DNA of 15,552 nt from Gammaproteobacteria bacterium (GTDB lineage Bacteria > Pseudomonadota > Gammaproteobacteria > Steroidobacterales > GCA-2729495). Below are positions 14,848 to 15,552 of the stretch, piece after piece. Position numbers and translations under genes: made by a program. Position 1 is the stretch's first letter; the number at the start of each line of letters is the position of its first letter. The DNA lies in NCBI GenBank assembly GCA_023150055.1, contig JAKLLP010000011.1:1-15552 (forward strand), in the 5' to 3' direction. Under the pieces are notes generated by a model. The model saw only the letters and a list, made by a program, of their open reading frames with translations, had not been told where the DNA came from and made no database searches.

Positions 14848-15536
14848 CGCGTGGCTTCCGGAACCGCACCGCAGCAATCCGGGCTCTGCACGCAACGGCA
14901 GGCGGCGACGGCGAGCAGCGCGCCGAGAAACGGTGCCGACAGGTAGATCCACAGATGCTCCAGCCGCCAGGCGAGGAGCGCGGGTGCGAGCGAGCGCGCC
15001 GGGTTCATGGACGCGCCGCTCACCGGCCCGGCGAAAAGCGCCTCGAGCCCGACCACGGCGCCGACCGCGGCGCCGGCCATGACGCCTTTTTCCCTCGCGC
15101 CGGTGGAGACATTCAGGATCACGAACATCAGCAGGAAGGTCAGGATCGACTCGAGCACGAAGGATTGCAGCGGGGGACCGGCCGGCAGTGTCGCACCGAG
15201 CGTCGGGTGGCCCGGGAACAGGGCCTTCAGCGCGGTGCTCGCCGCAAGAGCGCCGAGGAGCTGGCTCGCGAGATAGGGCCAGAGCTGGGCGGGCGGCATG
15301 CGGCGCGCGACCACGAAACCGATGGACACCGCCGGGTTGAGGTGCGCGCCGGAGACGTCGCCGAGGGCATAAATCATGGCCATGACCACGAGCCCGAAAG
15401 TCAGCGCCACGCCGACATGGGTGACGACGCCCCCGCTCAGGTCGTTGATGACGATGGCGCCGGTGCCCGCGAACACCAGCGCGAAAGTGCCGATCAACTC
15501 GGCGAAATACGGTTGCAGGTGGGTTCGCGCGCTCAT
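14844..15536 (-). CDS. MIP channel coupled to arsC, with Cys-rich C-terminus (probable arsenite exit channel)
   Basis: About 230 residues from the ATG at 15536; an in-frame ATG at 15548 near the window edge is an alternative. It has six membrane helices and two pore motifs, GAHLNPAVS (NPA 67-69) and GASMNPARS (NPA 178-180, Arg181). The Ser after NPAR fits aquaporin-like rather than GlpF-type (NPARD) channels. The C-terminal tail CRCVQSPDCCG has four cysteines in ten residues (213, 215, 221, 222), unusual for this superfamily and suitable for binding trivalent arsenic or a metal. The gene overlaps arsC by 4 nt. In Sinorhizobium meliloti the AqpS channel replaces the ArsB pump next to arsC; the same logic is inferred here. 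It is clearly different from the AqpZ encoded 2.3 kb away. Confidence 0.88.
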   Translation of the reverse strand: MSARTHLQPYFAELIGTFALVFAGTGAIVINDLSGGVVTHVGVALTFGLVVMAMIYALGDVSGAHLNPAVSIGFVVARRMPPAQLWPYLASQLLGALAASTALKALFPGHPTLGATLPAGPPLQSFVLESILTFLLMFVILNVSTGAREKGVMAGAAVGAVVGLEALFAGPVSGASMNPARSLAPALLAWRLEHLWIYLSAPFLGALLAVAACRCVQSPDCCGAVPEATR

Positions 15537-15552
15537 GAGGCGGCCCATTCTC

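Overview
The window is a high-GC bacterial chromosome segment, most likely from a gammaproteobacterium or a related proteobacterium. The basis is the exosortase A (XrtA/PEP-CTERM) type exopolysaccharide genes, an aquaporin very close to Escherichia coli AqpZ as I remember it, a Crp/Fnr regulator, and a tRNA-Arg(CCG) with an encoded CCA. Almost every protein gene is on the minus strand. No transposase, integrase, CRISPR array or phage gene was seen.

Positions 1-8802 are the downstream-running part of an exopolysaccharide operon. In transcription order it encodes an outer-membrane export lipoprotein, a Wzz/GumC-type chain-length protein, a BY-type tyrosine autokinase, an outer-membrane beta-barrel protein, a NodB-fold polysaccharide deacetylase, a GT4 glycosyltransferase, and two consecutive AsnB-type amidotransferases, the second cut by the window edge. 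Gaps are 3-35 nt or 4-nt overlaps, so this reads as one transcript. The set builds, modifies and exports a polysaccharide associated with PEP-CTERM protein sorting. The exosortase, the AAA ATPase and the FemAB-like protein usual in such loci are not in this stretch. A 387-nt leader without a credible gene (8803-9189) precedes it and carries a perfect 9-bp inverted repeat.

Positions 9190-11496 hold a three-gene minus-strand operon: an AMP-forming acyl-CoA ligase, an ArsN2-like GNAT acetyltransferase that overlaps it by GTGA, and a 69-residue CDGSH iron-sulfur protein. A short divergent plus-strand gene of unknown function (11671-11877) follows; its 3' end also contains the terminator of the convergent aqpZ gene (11899-12588). 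A second GNAT protein (12696-13220) lies upstream of aqpZ.

Positions 13221-13682 are RNA and repeat territory: a compact structured element with three hairpins, an intact tRNA-Arg(CCG), and a truncated copy of the 5' half of that tRNA. A plus-strand Crp/Fnr regulator (13683-14387) converges on a minus-strand pair whose reading frames overlap by ATGA: a MIP channel with a cysteine-rich tail and an LMW-phosphatase-type arsenate reductase. Together with the ArsN2-like gene, this points to arsenic handling without an ArsB or Acr3 pump in view: arsenate is reduced by ArsC and arsenite probably leaves through the channel. The most interesting items are that channel-ArsC pair, the ligase-ArsN2-CDGSH cassette, and the structured element beside the tRNA.
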